Assembly: GCF_001456935.1 (NCBI RefSeq)
Contig: NZ_KQ758488.1
Span: 1 to 64,000 of the forward strand
Source: [Bacillus] enclensis
GTDB taxonomy: Bacteria > Bacillota > Bacilli > Bacillales > Bacillaceae_B
DNA: 64,000 nucleotides
Reading direction: 5' to 3'
A program made the position numbers and the translations under genes. Numbering within the stretch: the first letter of the stretch is position 1; the number at the start of each line of letters is the position of its first letter. Under the pieces are notes generated by a model, which ran no database searches, was not told where the DNA came from, and saw nothing but the letters and a program-made list of their open reading frames with translations. Below, in pieces: positions 42,435 to 51,370 of this stretch.

Positions 42435-44031
42435 TTATATACTCCGGAAAATTCAATTGTAAATCACTGTTTAAAAATACTTTTAACGCCCAATCAGTTT
42501 TATTTTTCAGCATGAACTCTAACAACTCACCTTCAGACTTGTCAGGTTTCCCTAGAATTGTTTTTAATTTATCGTAGTTACCAGCATCACATTTTAACAC
42601 TTGTGGTTCTAAGGTATTTAGCTCATTATTAGTGCTAAAACATAACTTAATTGGACCACACATATAGTCCTTATACTTATTATTGATGTTCTTTTCATAA
42701 TCATGATCATTATCTGTAACTACTACTGTATCTATATTTAGCAACTTGGCTATATCTAAAAATCTTTTAAAAGATAGTCCGTTTACAGAGATTATATCTA
42801 TCCCATCATCTATAGGGAGTTTATTGTATTTTTGATGATAGGCTTTTTGAATAATTAAATCATCTGCTGGTCCTTCGACCAGAATAACCTTTTTAGATAA
42901 AATAAATCTTAAAGTGTCATAATTGGGTAGTTTATGAAAGTAATCTCTTGTACTCTTCGATAATTCATTTAATTTTCCACTTCTATTTTGACCAAGAAGG
43001 ATAACATTATCCATTGCCATCTTATTCAATACATACGAACTATGGGTTGAAATAAGTAATTGTTGATCCGAACATTCAGATATGATTTTCTCTAACAAGA
43101 TTCTCATATTTGAAAATGAAAGATGACTCTCAGGTTCCTCTATTAGAATTAAATTTCTTTGGGGCTTTCTATTACCAATGGAGAGTGTAGTCTTTATTAC
43201 ATTTTGTTCACCTTTTCCAATATAATCGAAAGGTATATTGTCTAAGAAAGCAGCAATTGCAGATTCCCATGTAGCCTTTTGAGTCACATCTAACGATATT
43301 GATAAATTCCTAGAGTCGTCTAACATGAGATTTTTCTTCTCGTTCAACACTTCATTTATAGAAGCTATATTAGGATCTTCACCAAACTTCTCTTTATAGC
43401 TTCGGTAAAGAACTGCTAAGTTAGCTTTTTGTTTATCATCTAATACATCTGATATAATCTTCATAATATATTTTTGAGAACTAGCTGCTAGACTTGTAGT
43501 TGTAGAGTCAATCAAGTGGGATTTTATTGGGATTGATCTTGTAGTTATTGTTACTCCCGCGAAACTTTTCCATTCTACTGCATAGTACTCTGTAGGGATA
43601 TGTATAAAATTTTCATTCTGAATATACTGTTGATATTCTTCTCGATATTGCTCATTAAATTTAATAGAAAATACGAACCCCGGTACATTGGCATTCTCAC
43701 TATTCTCTATACCCATCAATTCATTAAGGTCGGAATCTTCTGACTCCGAGAAGTATAATTCTATTTTTGTTTCTGGGGGATTCTTCTTATTACCAGCTTT
43801 TATTTCATCAATAAACTGGTTAACAATTGACCTGTTAAATATATATGGAGATAATTCATAAAAAACTGGTCTTCCATTCATTGTCCCTGTTAAGGCTAAG
43901 TGAATTGCTTCCAGTAATGTTGTTTTACCAGCCCCATTATTTCCAATTATTATTGAATAGTTATTATCAAAATCTAACGAAAAATCTTCGTAGCTCTTGT
44001 AATTATATATTTTTACTTTTTTTAATAACAC
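42418..44031 (-). CDS. OLD-family ATPase/TOPRIM nuclease (GajA-like)
   Basis: 537 residues from GTG at 44031 (GGAGG upstream). N-terminal ABC-type ATPase: VKIYNYKSYEDFSLDF, Walker A IIGNNGAGKTTLLEAI (about 28-43), signature-like IGKGEQNVIKTTLSI, Walker B LILIEEPESHLSF and H-loop LLISTHSSYVL. C-terminal TOPRIM domain: VILVEGPADDLIIQKAY (the Glu) and DTVVVTDNDHDYE (DxD). This is an OLD nuclease of the type seen in the Gabija anti-phage system as GajA. Cassette membership with the helicase and the upstream methyltransferase is inferred from spacing. Confidence 0.87.
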   Translation of the reverse strand: MLLKKVKIYNYKSYEDFSLDFDNNYSIIIGNNGAGKTTLLEAIHLALTGTMNGRPVFYELSPYIFNRSIVNQFIDEIKAGNKKNPPETKIELYFSESEDSDLNELMGIENSENANVPGFVFSIKFNEQYREEYQQYIQNENFIHIPTEYYAVEWKSFAGVTITTRSIPIKSHLIDSTTTSLAASSQKYIMKIISDVLDDKQKANLAVLYRSYKEKFGEDPNIASINEVLNEKKNLMLDDSRNLSISLDVTQKATWESAIAAFLDNIPFDYIGKGEQNVIKTTLSIGNRKPQRNLILIEEPESHLSFSNMRILLEKIISECSDQQLLISTHSSYVLNKMAMDNVILLGQNRSGKLNELSKSTRDYFHKLPNYDTLRFILSKKVILVEGPADDLIIQKAYHQKYNKLPIDDGIDIISVNGLSFKRFLDIAKLLNIDTVVVTDNDHDYEKNINNKYKDYMCGPIKLCFSTNNELNTLEPQVLKCDAGNYDKLKTILGKPDKSEGELLEFMLKNKTDWALKVFLNSDLQLNFPEYINDAIQ

Positions 44032-44079
44032 TTTGTTTTTTCCTCCAATTCATTTCAATAAATGAAATTTTTTTAAGAT

Positions 44080-44772
44080 TTAATTAATCCTTGTATTATT
44101 TTCTTTTTTACACAGTACCCAATGAAAAAAATAGTTGTCATTCTTTAACTCAGGCAAAGTACTTCTTAGTATCTCGTTACCTTTAGGTAGGTATTTTTCA
44201 AGCGAGTAGAGTCCTTGACTTTTTAGAACAGAAAAACCAGCAACTTCAATCATACTGGTTAAACTTGATTGGGTATAAAAATTAAAAATATCTCCAAAAC
44301 TCCCATACATTTTCATATCCTTATAACGTTTAATTGCAAGATTAATAGATTCTGAACGTTCATAAATCTCTGCAAACCTACCCGAAGGAGTTCTCACTAC
44401 AATAGAAAGCAATCCACCTGGTTTAAGCCATGAGTACATTTTGTGAAGCTGATCTGTCGGATTAGAAATATACCCCAAGACATTATGACAAGTAATTAAA
44501 GAATAAAATGTTAGGAATGTATCAGAAGATAAATCAACCATATCCATCAACTTATACTCAATGGGAAGATTACCTGCTTTAACACGACAATCATCTATAT
44601 TAACTTCATTCTTGTCTATTCCTATTATATTCGCTCCCAAATAATTAAATAAGAGCCTAGTGAGCCACCCTTTTCCGCAGCCAATATCGAGGACATTTCC
44701 TCCCTCCGGTAAAAGAGTCAAACTTTCTTTCAAAACTGTTTCCAACTCATCATAAAAGGGATTTAAATTCAT
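44080..44772 (-). CDS. Class I SAM-dependent methyltransferase
   Basis: 230 residues. SAM-binding motif I GNVLDIGCGKGWLTRLLF, motif II region IIGIDKNEVNIDDCRVKAG, post-motif ITCHNVLGYISNP and LKPGGLLSIVVRTP. No DPPY/NPPY DNA-methylase motif, so it is more like a small-molecule, lipid or protein methylase (UbiE/COQ5-like). It starts the operon with the OLD nuclease 48 nt downstream. Whether it belongs to the defence cassette is open. Confidence 0.82.
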   Translation of the reverse strand: MNLNPFYDELETVLKESLTLLPEGGNVLDIGCGKGWLTRLLFNYLGANIIGIDKNEVNIDDCRVKAGNLPIEYKLMDMVDLSSDTFLTFYSLITCHNVLGYISNPTDQLHKMYSWLKPGGLLSIVVRTPSGRFAEIYERSESINLAIKRYKDMKMYGSFGDIFNFYTQSSLTSMIEVAGFSVLKSQGLYSLEKYLPKGNEILRSTLPELKNDNYFFHWVLCKKENNTRIN

Positions 44773-45081
44773 ATCCGGAACTCCCTTCCTTTTATTTCAT
44801 TTACACTTTATATTACAAACAATCTCTTTTAATTTTCTAGATTTTCTCTTTGATAAATGTTATTAAAGACCCCTCCCAATGTGACCATTGGAACGGTTCT
44901 AACGGTTTACTTTCGATAAAAACACGATGTACCTAATTTAATCAATGGTTTTCACCTTATAACTGAGAAGTTGTATTACTTATAAATTATACTAGATAAT
45001 TCTTTAAAATCCAAAAACTGTTAAATAATTATACTAGTTTATGATACTATTATCGTAAAAAGACACAATGAGGCTACAATT
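44773..45081. other. AT-rich divergent intergenic region
   Basis: Separates the methyltransferase gene (minus) from the GIY-YIG-DUF2075 gene (plus). It presumably holds both promoters, but I see no confident -35/-10 pair, repeat or structured element. Confidence 0.4.
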
Positions 45082-46727
45082 ATGAGTGAATTAATATTTG
45101 ATAACAGAGATTTCACACTGGATTCTGACTATACCGTTAAGCAAGTTCATCTAAATAATTATCCTATCGTCTATATTCTTTATAACGAGAGAAAAAGGCC
45201 GTCAGCTTATATCGGACAAACCGTTCAGGCTACAAGAAGGTTAAAGAACCATTTAGAGGATAAAAGGCGAAGGAATTTGAACCGATCTATTTTGATTGGA
45301 CATGAGAAGTTTAATCAGTCTGCTACGTACAATATTGAGTCAAATTTGATTAATTATTTCATTGCCGATAACCACTTTCAATTGCAAAATGTAAGTCAGA
45401 CCAGTTCAAGGGAAACGCACAATTATTTTGAGAAATCATTCTATAATGAAGAGCTTTTTCAAGCAATTTGGGAGAAGCTTCGTGAAGAGAAAATTGTGAG
45501 TGATACCCTTGAAAATCTTAGAAACAAAGATATTTATAAACTATCACCTTATAAGGAATTGTCACCTCTTCAGCTGGATATTAAAAATGAAATTCTTGAT
45601 TTCTGTAAGGAACATATCAAGTTAGAAGGCAACCATGTGATTACAGTTGAAGGAGATGCTGGGACAGGTAAAAGTGTCCTCATAAGCTCTTTGTTTAATA
45701 CTCTTCAGGATTTATCTAAGGATAGCAGCTCTCTTCTACAAGGAACCGATAATTACATGCTAGTGAATAATGGCGAGATGCTGAAGACGTATAAAAATAT
45801 TGCTAACAGCTTGCCGAATATTAAGAAAAAAAATCTAATGAAGCCAACACCATTCATTAATGAGAAAACAAGTCAGGAACTTCAGCAGATATTGTTCTTA
45901 TAGATGAAGCCCATCTTCTTTTGACAAAGGAAGATTCTTATAATAATTTCAACTATAAAAATCAATTGGATGAAATCATAAAACGAAGTAAAATTACTAT
46001 TGTTATCTTTGATCCTAAACAAGTTCTGAAAATTAAAAGCTATTGGAACGACAGTTTGCTCGAGGAAATTACAAAACACTATTCCGCCAAAACTGTAAAG
46101 TTAACAGACCAAATGAGGATGAACGCCAGTCCTGAAACAATAAATTGGATTGATCGCTTTGTCTCCAAAGAAGTACTTCCACTTCCAGTAGAAAGAGACT
46201 CTTCATTTGAGCTTAAGTTTTTCAAAGATGCTGAGTCGTTTAAAACAGCTATAGAAAGGAAGAATAACGAAATTGGACTATCGCGTATTGTCTCAACCTT
46301 TGACTACTTACATAAGAAAGATAAGAAATCCTATATTGTAGATGAAGAAGGAATAAACATGCCCTGGAATAACACCATGAATAATGTAGCATGGGCTGAG
46401 AATCCGGAATCGATTAGAGAAGTCGGCTCTATCTATACAGTGCAAGGCTTTGATCTTAACTTTGTCGGTGTAGTTCTTGGCCCCTCCGTTAGCTATAATG
46501 AAGAGGAAGACAAGCTAGTTATTGACCCCTCAAGATATAAAGACACAGGGGCATTCGCTTCACGCTCTGACTTATCACCAGAGAAGAACCAAGAAATTAA
46601 GGAAGAAATTATCCTCAATTCCATTAACGTTTTAATGAAAAGAGGAATTCACGGTTTATACATTTATGCTACAGATTCAAAACTAAGAAAACATCTATTA
46701 GATTTAGAAAGGAGAAGAAAGGTTTGA
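45082..46727 (+). pseudogene. GIY-YIG nuclease-DUF2075 ATPase gene broken by a frameshift
   Basis: Two adjoining frames make one protein. 45082-45903 (273 aa): GIY-YIG nuclease domain (YPIVYILYN, SAYIGQTVQATRRLKNHL with YIG at 43-45 and the Arg after it, then NIESNLINYF with E86), then DUF2075 Walker A EGDAGTGKS (190-198). The frame ends at TAG 45901-45903. About 45880-45890 the coding continues in another frame with ADIVLIDEAHLLL (Walker B), then VIFDPKQVLKIKS, LTDQMRMNASPE, and TVQGFDLNFVGVVLG to the end at 46727. One missing base (or two extra) explains it. A sequencing error is possible; no programmed slippery site seen. The next gene is a MazG-like NTPase. Confidence 0.8.
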
Positions 46728-47026
46728 GCGATATTCAAAATTTAATCAATAAAATAAACAAATTCCGAGATGAGCGTAACTGGAGACAATTTCACAACCC
46801 CAAAGACCTTGCTATCTCTATTTCTATTGAAGCAGCCGAACTACTTGAAGACTTTCAATGGATCAGTAGCGAGGAAGCAATAGAAACTAATAAAGAAAAC
46901 ATCCGTGAAGAAATCGCGGATGTCTTAATCTACTCTTTGATGTTGTGTTCTGACCTTGACTTGGATATTAAAGAGATTGTAGAGGAGAAGGTTTTGAAGA
47001 ATGGCAGGAAGTACCCTATTGCATAA
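46724..47026 (+). CDS. MazG-like nucleotide pyrophosphohydrolase (second copy)
   Basis: 100 residues from TTG at 46724, overlapping the DUF2075 stop (TTGA) with the RBS AAAGGAGAAG upstream. Metal-site motifs SISIEAAELLEDFQW and REEIADVLIYSLMLC are identical to the copy at 19106 apart from a few residues; the two proteins are about three quarters identical. Translational coupling shows that the DUF2075 protein and this enzyme are made together. Confidence 0.88.
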   Translation: MSDIQNLINKINKFRDERNWRQFHNPKDLAISISIEAAELLEDFQWISSEEAIETNKENIREEIADVLIYSLMLCSDLDLDIKEIVEEKVLKNGRKYPIA

Positions 47027-47212
47027 CATTAGGTTCTTCCTCTTTTACACTGGGATTTCAGTTATTAGAAAACAGTACAACCGTTCATTACTCATTTTAG
47101 TTACTCAATCTTCCAATTATAAATTCTAAAAAATTCTTTATTCAACGAGCCAAGGTCTTTTTTCTTGAAATCTTAAGATTCAAAAAGACAAGGCATTTAT
47201 TACATTTTTCCA

Positions 47213-47692
47213 CTATTTATGATAAGGCTCCCCCCGATTAATCCGAAACGCCCGATAAATCTGCTCCACCAAGATCAGCCGCATCAACTGATGAGGGAAT
47301 GTCATTTTCGAAAAGGACAAAGTATCATTTGCCCGCTTCATTACCTCATCACTTAACCCGAGTGATCCACCGATGACGAAGGCCACTTTGCTTTTGCCAT
47401 AGGTGGCGAGTTTGTCCAGGTTGTCCGCCAGTTCTTCAGATGATTTCATCTTGCCCTGGATGGCGAGGGCGATGACATGGTGGTCGGGTGAGATCTTGGA
47501 TAGGATGCGTTCTCCTTCTTTATCCTTGACCTGTACCATTTCTGAATCGCTCAATACTTCCGGTGCTTTTTCGTCTGGCAGCTCGATGATGTCAAGTTTG
47601 GCGTAGGCACCGAGCCGCTTTACATATTCACTTATTCCTTGCTTCAAGTACTTTTCTTTCAACTTTCCAACCGTTACAATCGTGATATTCAC
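47213..47692 (-). CDS. rlmH: 23S rRNA (pseudouridine1915-N3)-methyltransferase RlmH
   Basis: 159 residues, full length. SPOUT methyltransferase: [68 protein letters not shown], the last being the fully conserved C-terminus. It methylates pseudouridine 1915 in 70S ribosomes. In staphylococci the 3' end of this gene (orfX) is the SCC attachment site, and in B. subtilis the yyd genes lie after it. Here an accessory island adjoins the same end. Confidence 0.96.
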   Translation of the reverse strand: MNITIVTVGKLKEKYLKQGISEYVKRLGAYAKLDIIELPDEKAPEVLSDSEMVQVKDKEGERILSKISPDHHVIALAIQGKMKSSEELADNLDKLATYGKSKVAFVIGGSLGLSDEVMKRANDTLSFSKMTFPHQLMRLILVEQIYRAFRINRGEPYHK

Positions 47693-47786
47693 AGTTCGTC
47701 CTCACTTTACAAACAATTTACAAACACATTATCCACAGAACTTATCCACATATCCACACCCGTCGTCCACATACTGTATGAGAATA

Positions 47787-47945
47787 TTAGTTCGCCACAA
47801 TATATACTGCGTTATTCCCACAATATTCACAGGTTGTGGATAACTGTTCTTCTTTAGGCAGTTCCTTCAGGTCCGGGGCCACTTCATGCTCGTCTACAAT
47901 GATATCCATCGCAAGCTCCACGTGCTCTAAACAGCAATAAATCAA
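47787..47945 (-). CDS. yyzF: CxxH/CxxC small protein (YyzF-like)
   Basis: 52 residues from TTG at 47945 with GGAGGT 7 nt upstream. Sequence begins LIYCCLEHVELAMDIIVDEHE (first residue read as Met) and ends TTCEYCGNNAVYIVAN. The CLEH pair and the CEYC pair form a likely zinc site. It matches the small CxxH/CxxC protein coded between htrA and rlmH in Bacillus. Too short for most ORF cut-offs. Function unknown. Confidence 0.88.
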   Translation of the reverse strand: MIYCCLEHVELAMDIIVDEHEVAPDLKELPKEEQLSTTCEYCGNNAVYIVAN

Positions 47946-48006
47946 AGCTCATACCTCCTTTTTTTTATGGTTTTTAATTATCCACAGGTAATCATATCAC
48001 GTATAG

Positions 48007-48042
48007 AAAAAGCAGGAAAGGTGCTTTCCCCCTCCTGCTTTT
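48007..48042. terminator. Bidirectional terminator after htrA
   Basis: Stem AAAAGCAGGA.GG with CC.TCCTGCTTTT (48007-48042), T-runs on both sides. Confidence 0.8.
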
Positions 48043-48055
48043 TACTTATCCACAA

Positions 48056-49297
48056 CTACATTCTTGATTCATCCGTCAATTTCATCGTCACGTCTTCTTT
48101 TTTGCCGTTCCGGTAGATGGTGACGTTCATTTGGTCGCCGACTTTTTTCTTGTTATAGAGATGTTTTCGAAGATCGATCATATCTTCAACCTTTTCGCCA
48201 TCAAGCGCTACGATGACGTCAAGTTCTTCGAGACCTGCCTGTGCTGCAGGGGAGTTCGGGATGACCTGTCTGATCATGACTCCGTAATTAACGTCCTTCG
48301 GTAGCTTCAATGTTTCCTGCTGATGGTAGGATGAAATGCGGTTGACGTCTTCAAGGGCTACTCCCATCGCCGGCCGCTTCACTTCTCCGTATTGTTCAAG
48401 GTCGTCGATGATCGGCTGTGCCGAATTGATCGGAATCGCTAGACCGATTCCTTCCACCGCTTCCTGTGCGATTTTCATCGAGTTGATCCCGATCAGCTGA
48501 CCGGAAATATTGATGAGTGCGCCTCCGCTGTTACCCGGGTTGATGGCTGCATCTGTCTGAAGGACTTCCGCATTCCAGTCTTCGACGCCGTCCTGGTTGA
48601 TATCCACTGGAATCGTACGCTCGACACCTGAAACCACACCTTGAGTGACCGAGCCTGAGAATTGAAGGCCGAGCGGATTTCCGATTGCGATGACCGGTTC
48701 CCCTGCTTTTAGCTTATCGGAATTTCCGAATTCAGCGACTGCGTCCTTGCCAATTTTACTGCCGTCGATTTCAATGACGGCAAGGTCCGTCCATATATCG
48801 GTCCCTCTAAGCTTTGCAGGTACTTTAGTTCCATCTGCCAGTGTTACTTCAAGCTGATCCGCACCTTCCACTACGTGGTTGTTGGTAGCGATATACGCTT
48901 TGTTCCCAGCCTTTTTGTAAATGACACCCGAGCCTGTGCCGGCCGCCTGCCCCTGTGAATCACCCTGCTGTCCCCAGAAGCTTTGGGATTGGATATTCGA
49001 GATGCCGACGACAGCGTCGCTTGCTTTTTCAACTGCTTTCGTCACATCCGTCGTCACGTCCACCGATACATTCTTGGTCGTCCCGTTATGATATTCCTCA
49101 TCCGTCGCCTTTAGATCCTGATCCGGCTGAATCGAATAAGGAAGTACGTCTAAGTTATGTAATTGCGGAATCGCAACCAGTATCAGAATGGCACCGAGAA
49201 TCGCACCAAGAAGCCCTGCAAGGAACATGCCTCCGCGGTTTCCTTTTTGCTTCTTCCTGCCTTCCCTGTTGAAATCCTGATCATCATAGTATCCCAT
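48056..49297 (-). CDS. htrC: HtrA-type membrane-anchored serine protease
   Basis: 413 residues. Charged N-terminus, one transmembrane segment (MFLAGLLGAILGAILILVAI, about 24-44), trypsin-like domain with triad H141 (TNNHVVEG), D171 (WTDLAVIEID) and S257 (NPGNSGGAL), and a C-terminal PDZ domain (GVMIRQVIPNSPAAQAGLEELDVIVALDG). It degrades misfolded proteins at the outer face of the membrane. In B. subtilis the equivalent gene next to walRKHIJ is yyxA (htrC). The operator repeats of CssR are not evident upstream. Confidence 0.93.
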   Translation of the reverse strand: MGYYDDQDFNREGRKKQKGNRGGMFLAGLLGAILGAILILVAIPQLHNLDVLPYSIQPDQDLKATDEEYHNGTTKNVSVDVTTDVTKAVEKASDAVVGISNIQSQSFWGQQGDSQGQAAGTGSGVIYKKAGNKAYIATNNHVVEGADQLEVTLADGTKVPAKLRGTDIWTDLAVIEIDGSKIGKDAVAEFGNSDKLKAGEPVIAIGNPLGLQFSGSVTQGVVSGVERTIPVDINQDGVEDWNAEVLQTDAAINPGNSGGALINISGQLIGINSMKIAQEAVEGIGLAIPINSAQPIIDDLEQYGEVKRPAMGVALEDVNRISSYHQQETLKLPKDVNYGVMIRQVIPNSPAAQAGLEELDVIVALDGEKVEDMIDLRKHLYNKKKVGDQMNVTIYRNGKKEDVTMKLTDESRM

Positions 49298-49442
49298 CTG
49301 CCATCATCCTTTCATCAGATAATACCTTTTGTTATTTTATCTATTCATGCCTGATTATAGTCAGGTTAAATTAAAAAATGATGAAAAACCAGTAAGAAAA
49401 CGTTGTCGAATTGGTGAACATTACCTGAGGGTGGGCTCGATT

Positions 49443-49623
49443 ACCGCAGTTGATTTCCGTGGAAGACTTTGCTTTCCGCGGGTGACCCGTGAGCCTCCTT
49501 TAAAATTTCTGCGGGGAACTGGCCAGCTGCAGGGCTTAGAGGCACATGTCATAAGCCTCTGAGCAAAGCCCTTCCGCATTTTCTGGTAGGAGTCTTCGTT
49601 TTCCACTCCAATCACCTGCTGGA
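49443..49623 (-). repeat. MITE-like imperfect palindrome, copy 3 (inverted)
   Basis: About 180 bp. Left end CCGCAGTTGATTTCCGTGG, right end CCACTCCAATCACCTGCTGG: the same terminal repeats as copies 1 and 2 in the opposite orientation. The middle shares CTGCAGGGCTTAGAGGCAC and GAGCAAAGCCCTTCCGC with copy 2. It lies in the gap between htrA and walJ, the only break in the core operon string. Confidence 0.8.
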
Positions 49624-49672
49624 GACGGTTAATACTCACCATTACTTATAATTTTTCTTTTAAGAAACAATA

Positions 49673-49709
49673 CAAAAAGGCAAAGGCCGCCATCCTGCAG
49701 CCTTTGCCT
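49673..49709 (-). terminator. walRKHIJ operon terminator
   Basis: Minus-strand stem AGGCAAAGGC/GCCTTTGCCT followed by TTTTT. Confidence 0.85.
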
Positions 49710-49751
49710 ATCATATTCCTCTAAGTTCTCCCATTCAAACACATAAATGGG

Positions 49752-50546
49752 TTAGATGGCTACTAATGGTGTCGGGACTTTTGGGTCCGTATCAAATAGA
49801 TCGATTTGTTCGCCGACGCCGATTCCTTGTGTTTCGAGCGTCTGCGTCACACTCATGCGTGCCAGGTCTTTCATGTTGTTGTCGAGGCTCAGGTGGGCGA
49901 GATAGATGCCCTTGGTCCTGTCGCCGATGACTTCGCTCATGGCGATGGCGGCATCCTCATTTGAAACGTGGCCGACATCACTCAGGATGCGGCGCTTGAT
50001 GTTCCATGGATACCGGCACATACGCAGCATGCCGACGTCGTGGTTGCTTTCGAACACATAGGCATCGGCATTCGAGATGATGCCTTTCATCCGGTCGCTG
50101 ACATAGCCTGTATCGGTGACGAGAACAAGCTTCTTTTCACCCTGATGGAAAACATAGAACATCGGCTCGGCGGCATCGTGTGATACGCCGAATGACTCGA
50201 TGCTCATTCCGCCGAAATGCTTGGCCGTTTCCATATCGAATGTGAATTTCTGTTCTGTATCGATTTTCCCCACGAGCCCGTCCATTGCGTTCCAAGTCTT
50301 TTCATTCGCATAGACCGGGAGCTTGTACTTTCTGGCAAGAACCCCAAGCCCCTTGATATGGTCGCTGTGCTCATGTGTGACAAGGATGCCTGACAGGTCC
50401 TCGATTTTACGGTCGATTTGACTGAACAATCCTTCCATCGCCTTGCCGCTGAGACCCGCGTCGACCAGGAAGGAATGCTCGTCCGTTTCAACGAATATCG
50501 CATTTCCTGTACTGCCGCTCGCGAGTACACTAAAATGCATGGTCAT
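49752..50546 (-). CDS. walJ: MBL-fold metallohydrolase WalJ (YycJ)
   Basis: 264 residues from the ATG at 50546, the same length as B. subtilis YycJ (GTG at 50555 and ATG at 50540 are alternatives). Metallo-beta-lactamase motifs: [35 protein letters not shown] (HxHxDH), [13 protein letters not shown] and [11 protein letters not shown]. Related proteins act as 5'-3' exonucleases linked to replication and cell-wall control. Start overlaps the distal end of the walI reading frame region. Last gene of the walRKHIJ operon. Confidence 0.93.
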   Translation of the reverse strand: MTMHFSVLASGSTGNAIFVETDEHSFLVDAGLSGKAMEGLFSQIDRKIEDLSGILVTHEHSDHIKGLGVLARKYKLPVYANEKTWNAMDGLVGKIDTEQKFTFDMETAKHFGGMSIESFGVSHDAAEPMFYVFHQGEKKLVLVTDTGYVSDRMKGIISNADAYVFESNHDVGMLRMCRYPWNIKRRILSDVGHVSNEDAAIAMSEVIGDRTKGIYLAHLSLDNNMKDLARMSVTQTLETQGIGVGEQIDLFDTDPKVPTPLVAI

Positions 50547-50551
50547 ACCTC

Positions 50552-51370
50552 TCACTCCAGTAATTCTTTCTCTTTTTTTGTAAACTCGATGACGTCGCCT
50601 TCAAATGCAGTGAAATAAAGATGTTGTTTCTTATCCTTCTTCTCTACGACAAAATGCCATGTAGGGGTAAGTACCTGGGAATCCGAGATCGGCACCTCGG
50701 TTGAATACCCCTGTTCGAAGCTGGTCACCTTGCTGTCAGGTTCGATTTTACCGCTGTCGGCAAGGATCTGCAGGGATTCAAGCGGGTTGATGACCCTCGA
50801 TACTTTTCCGAATGACTTTATATCTTCCATCATTGTCTGTTTGTACGACACGATTTCGTTCTCATTGTTAAGCTCCAACACGATTTCTGCACTGCCATTA
50901 TGAAATAACGGCCTTCCCTCGTACGTCTGATTGTAACTGATGGTCAGATTCTCATTGTTGATGCCCCTGAAAGCGTATTGATCCCCATCGATCGCATACT
51001 CCTTCAAGAAACTCTTCAATTTTTCCTTCAGATCATCTTCCGTCAATTTTTCACCTAAATCATATGGCTCATCGAGTGTCGAGTACAGCGTCGTCTCATT
51101 CAGGATGCTGACTTCCTGATTCTTCAGGCTTCCTTTATCCGAATCGGTGAATTTCTTAGATGTGGCGCTTATATTCGTTTCGGTGACTGCTTCCTTAGGC
51201 GGTGCAAGATCCGCAGGATACGTGATGTTAACGGACTCCAGCGATTGCTGGGTGCCCGTATCGGCAAGAATCTCCGGTTCAGAGATCTTTTTGATGAAAA
51301 TGGTTAAAAGAAAAATATTCAGGATCAGGAACACGACGATGAAAATCGTTTTCGTTTTATTCCAATCCAT
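50552..51370 (-). CDS. walI: WalI (YycI), regulator of WalRK
   Basis: 272 residues. One N-terminal transmembrane helix ([19 protein letters not shown]) then the extracytoplasmic YycI domain with [36 protein letters not shown] spread over two strands and [25 protein letters not shown] at the end. YycI and YycH form a membrane complex with the kinase WalK and control its activity. Directly abuts walH. Confidence 0.93.
   Translation of the reverse strand: MDWNKTKTIFIVVFLILNIFLLTIFIKKISEPEILADTGTQQSLESVNITYPADLAPPKEAVTETNISATSKKFTDSDKGSLKNQEVSILNETTLYSTLDEPYDLGEKLTEDDLKEKLKSFLKEYAIDGDQYAFRGINNENLTISYNQTYEGRPLFHNGSAEIVLELNNENEIVSYKQTMMEDIKSFGKVSRVINPLESLQILADSGKIEPDSKVTSFEQGYSTEVPISDSQVLTPTWHFVVEKKDKKQHLYFTAFEGDVIEFTKKEKELLE

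Noticed and set aside
45860..45921. Programmed ribosomal frameshift in the GIY-YIG-DUF2075 gene
   Set aside because: No slippery heptamer at the break; the A-run at 45828-45836 is upstream of residues that still fit frame 1.
47027..47212. SCC-type cassette at rlmH
   Set aside because: No ccr recombinase, no second att copy seen; kept only as an insertion-hot-spot hypothesis.
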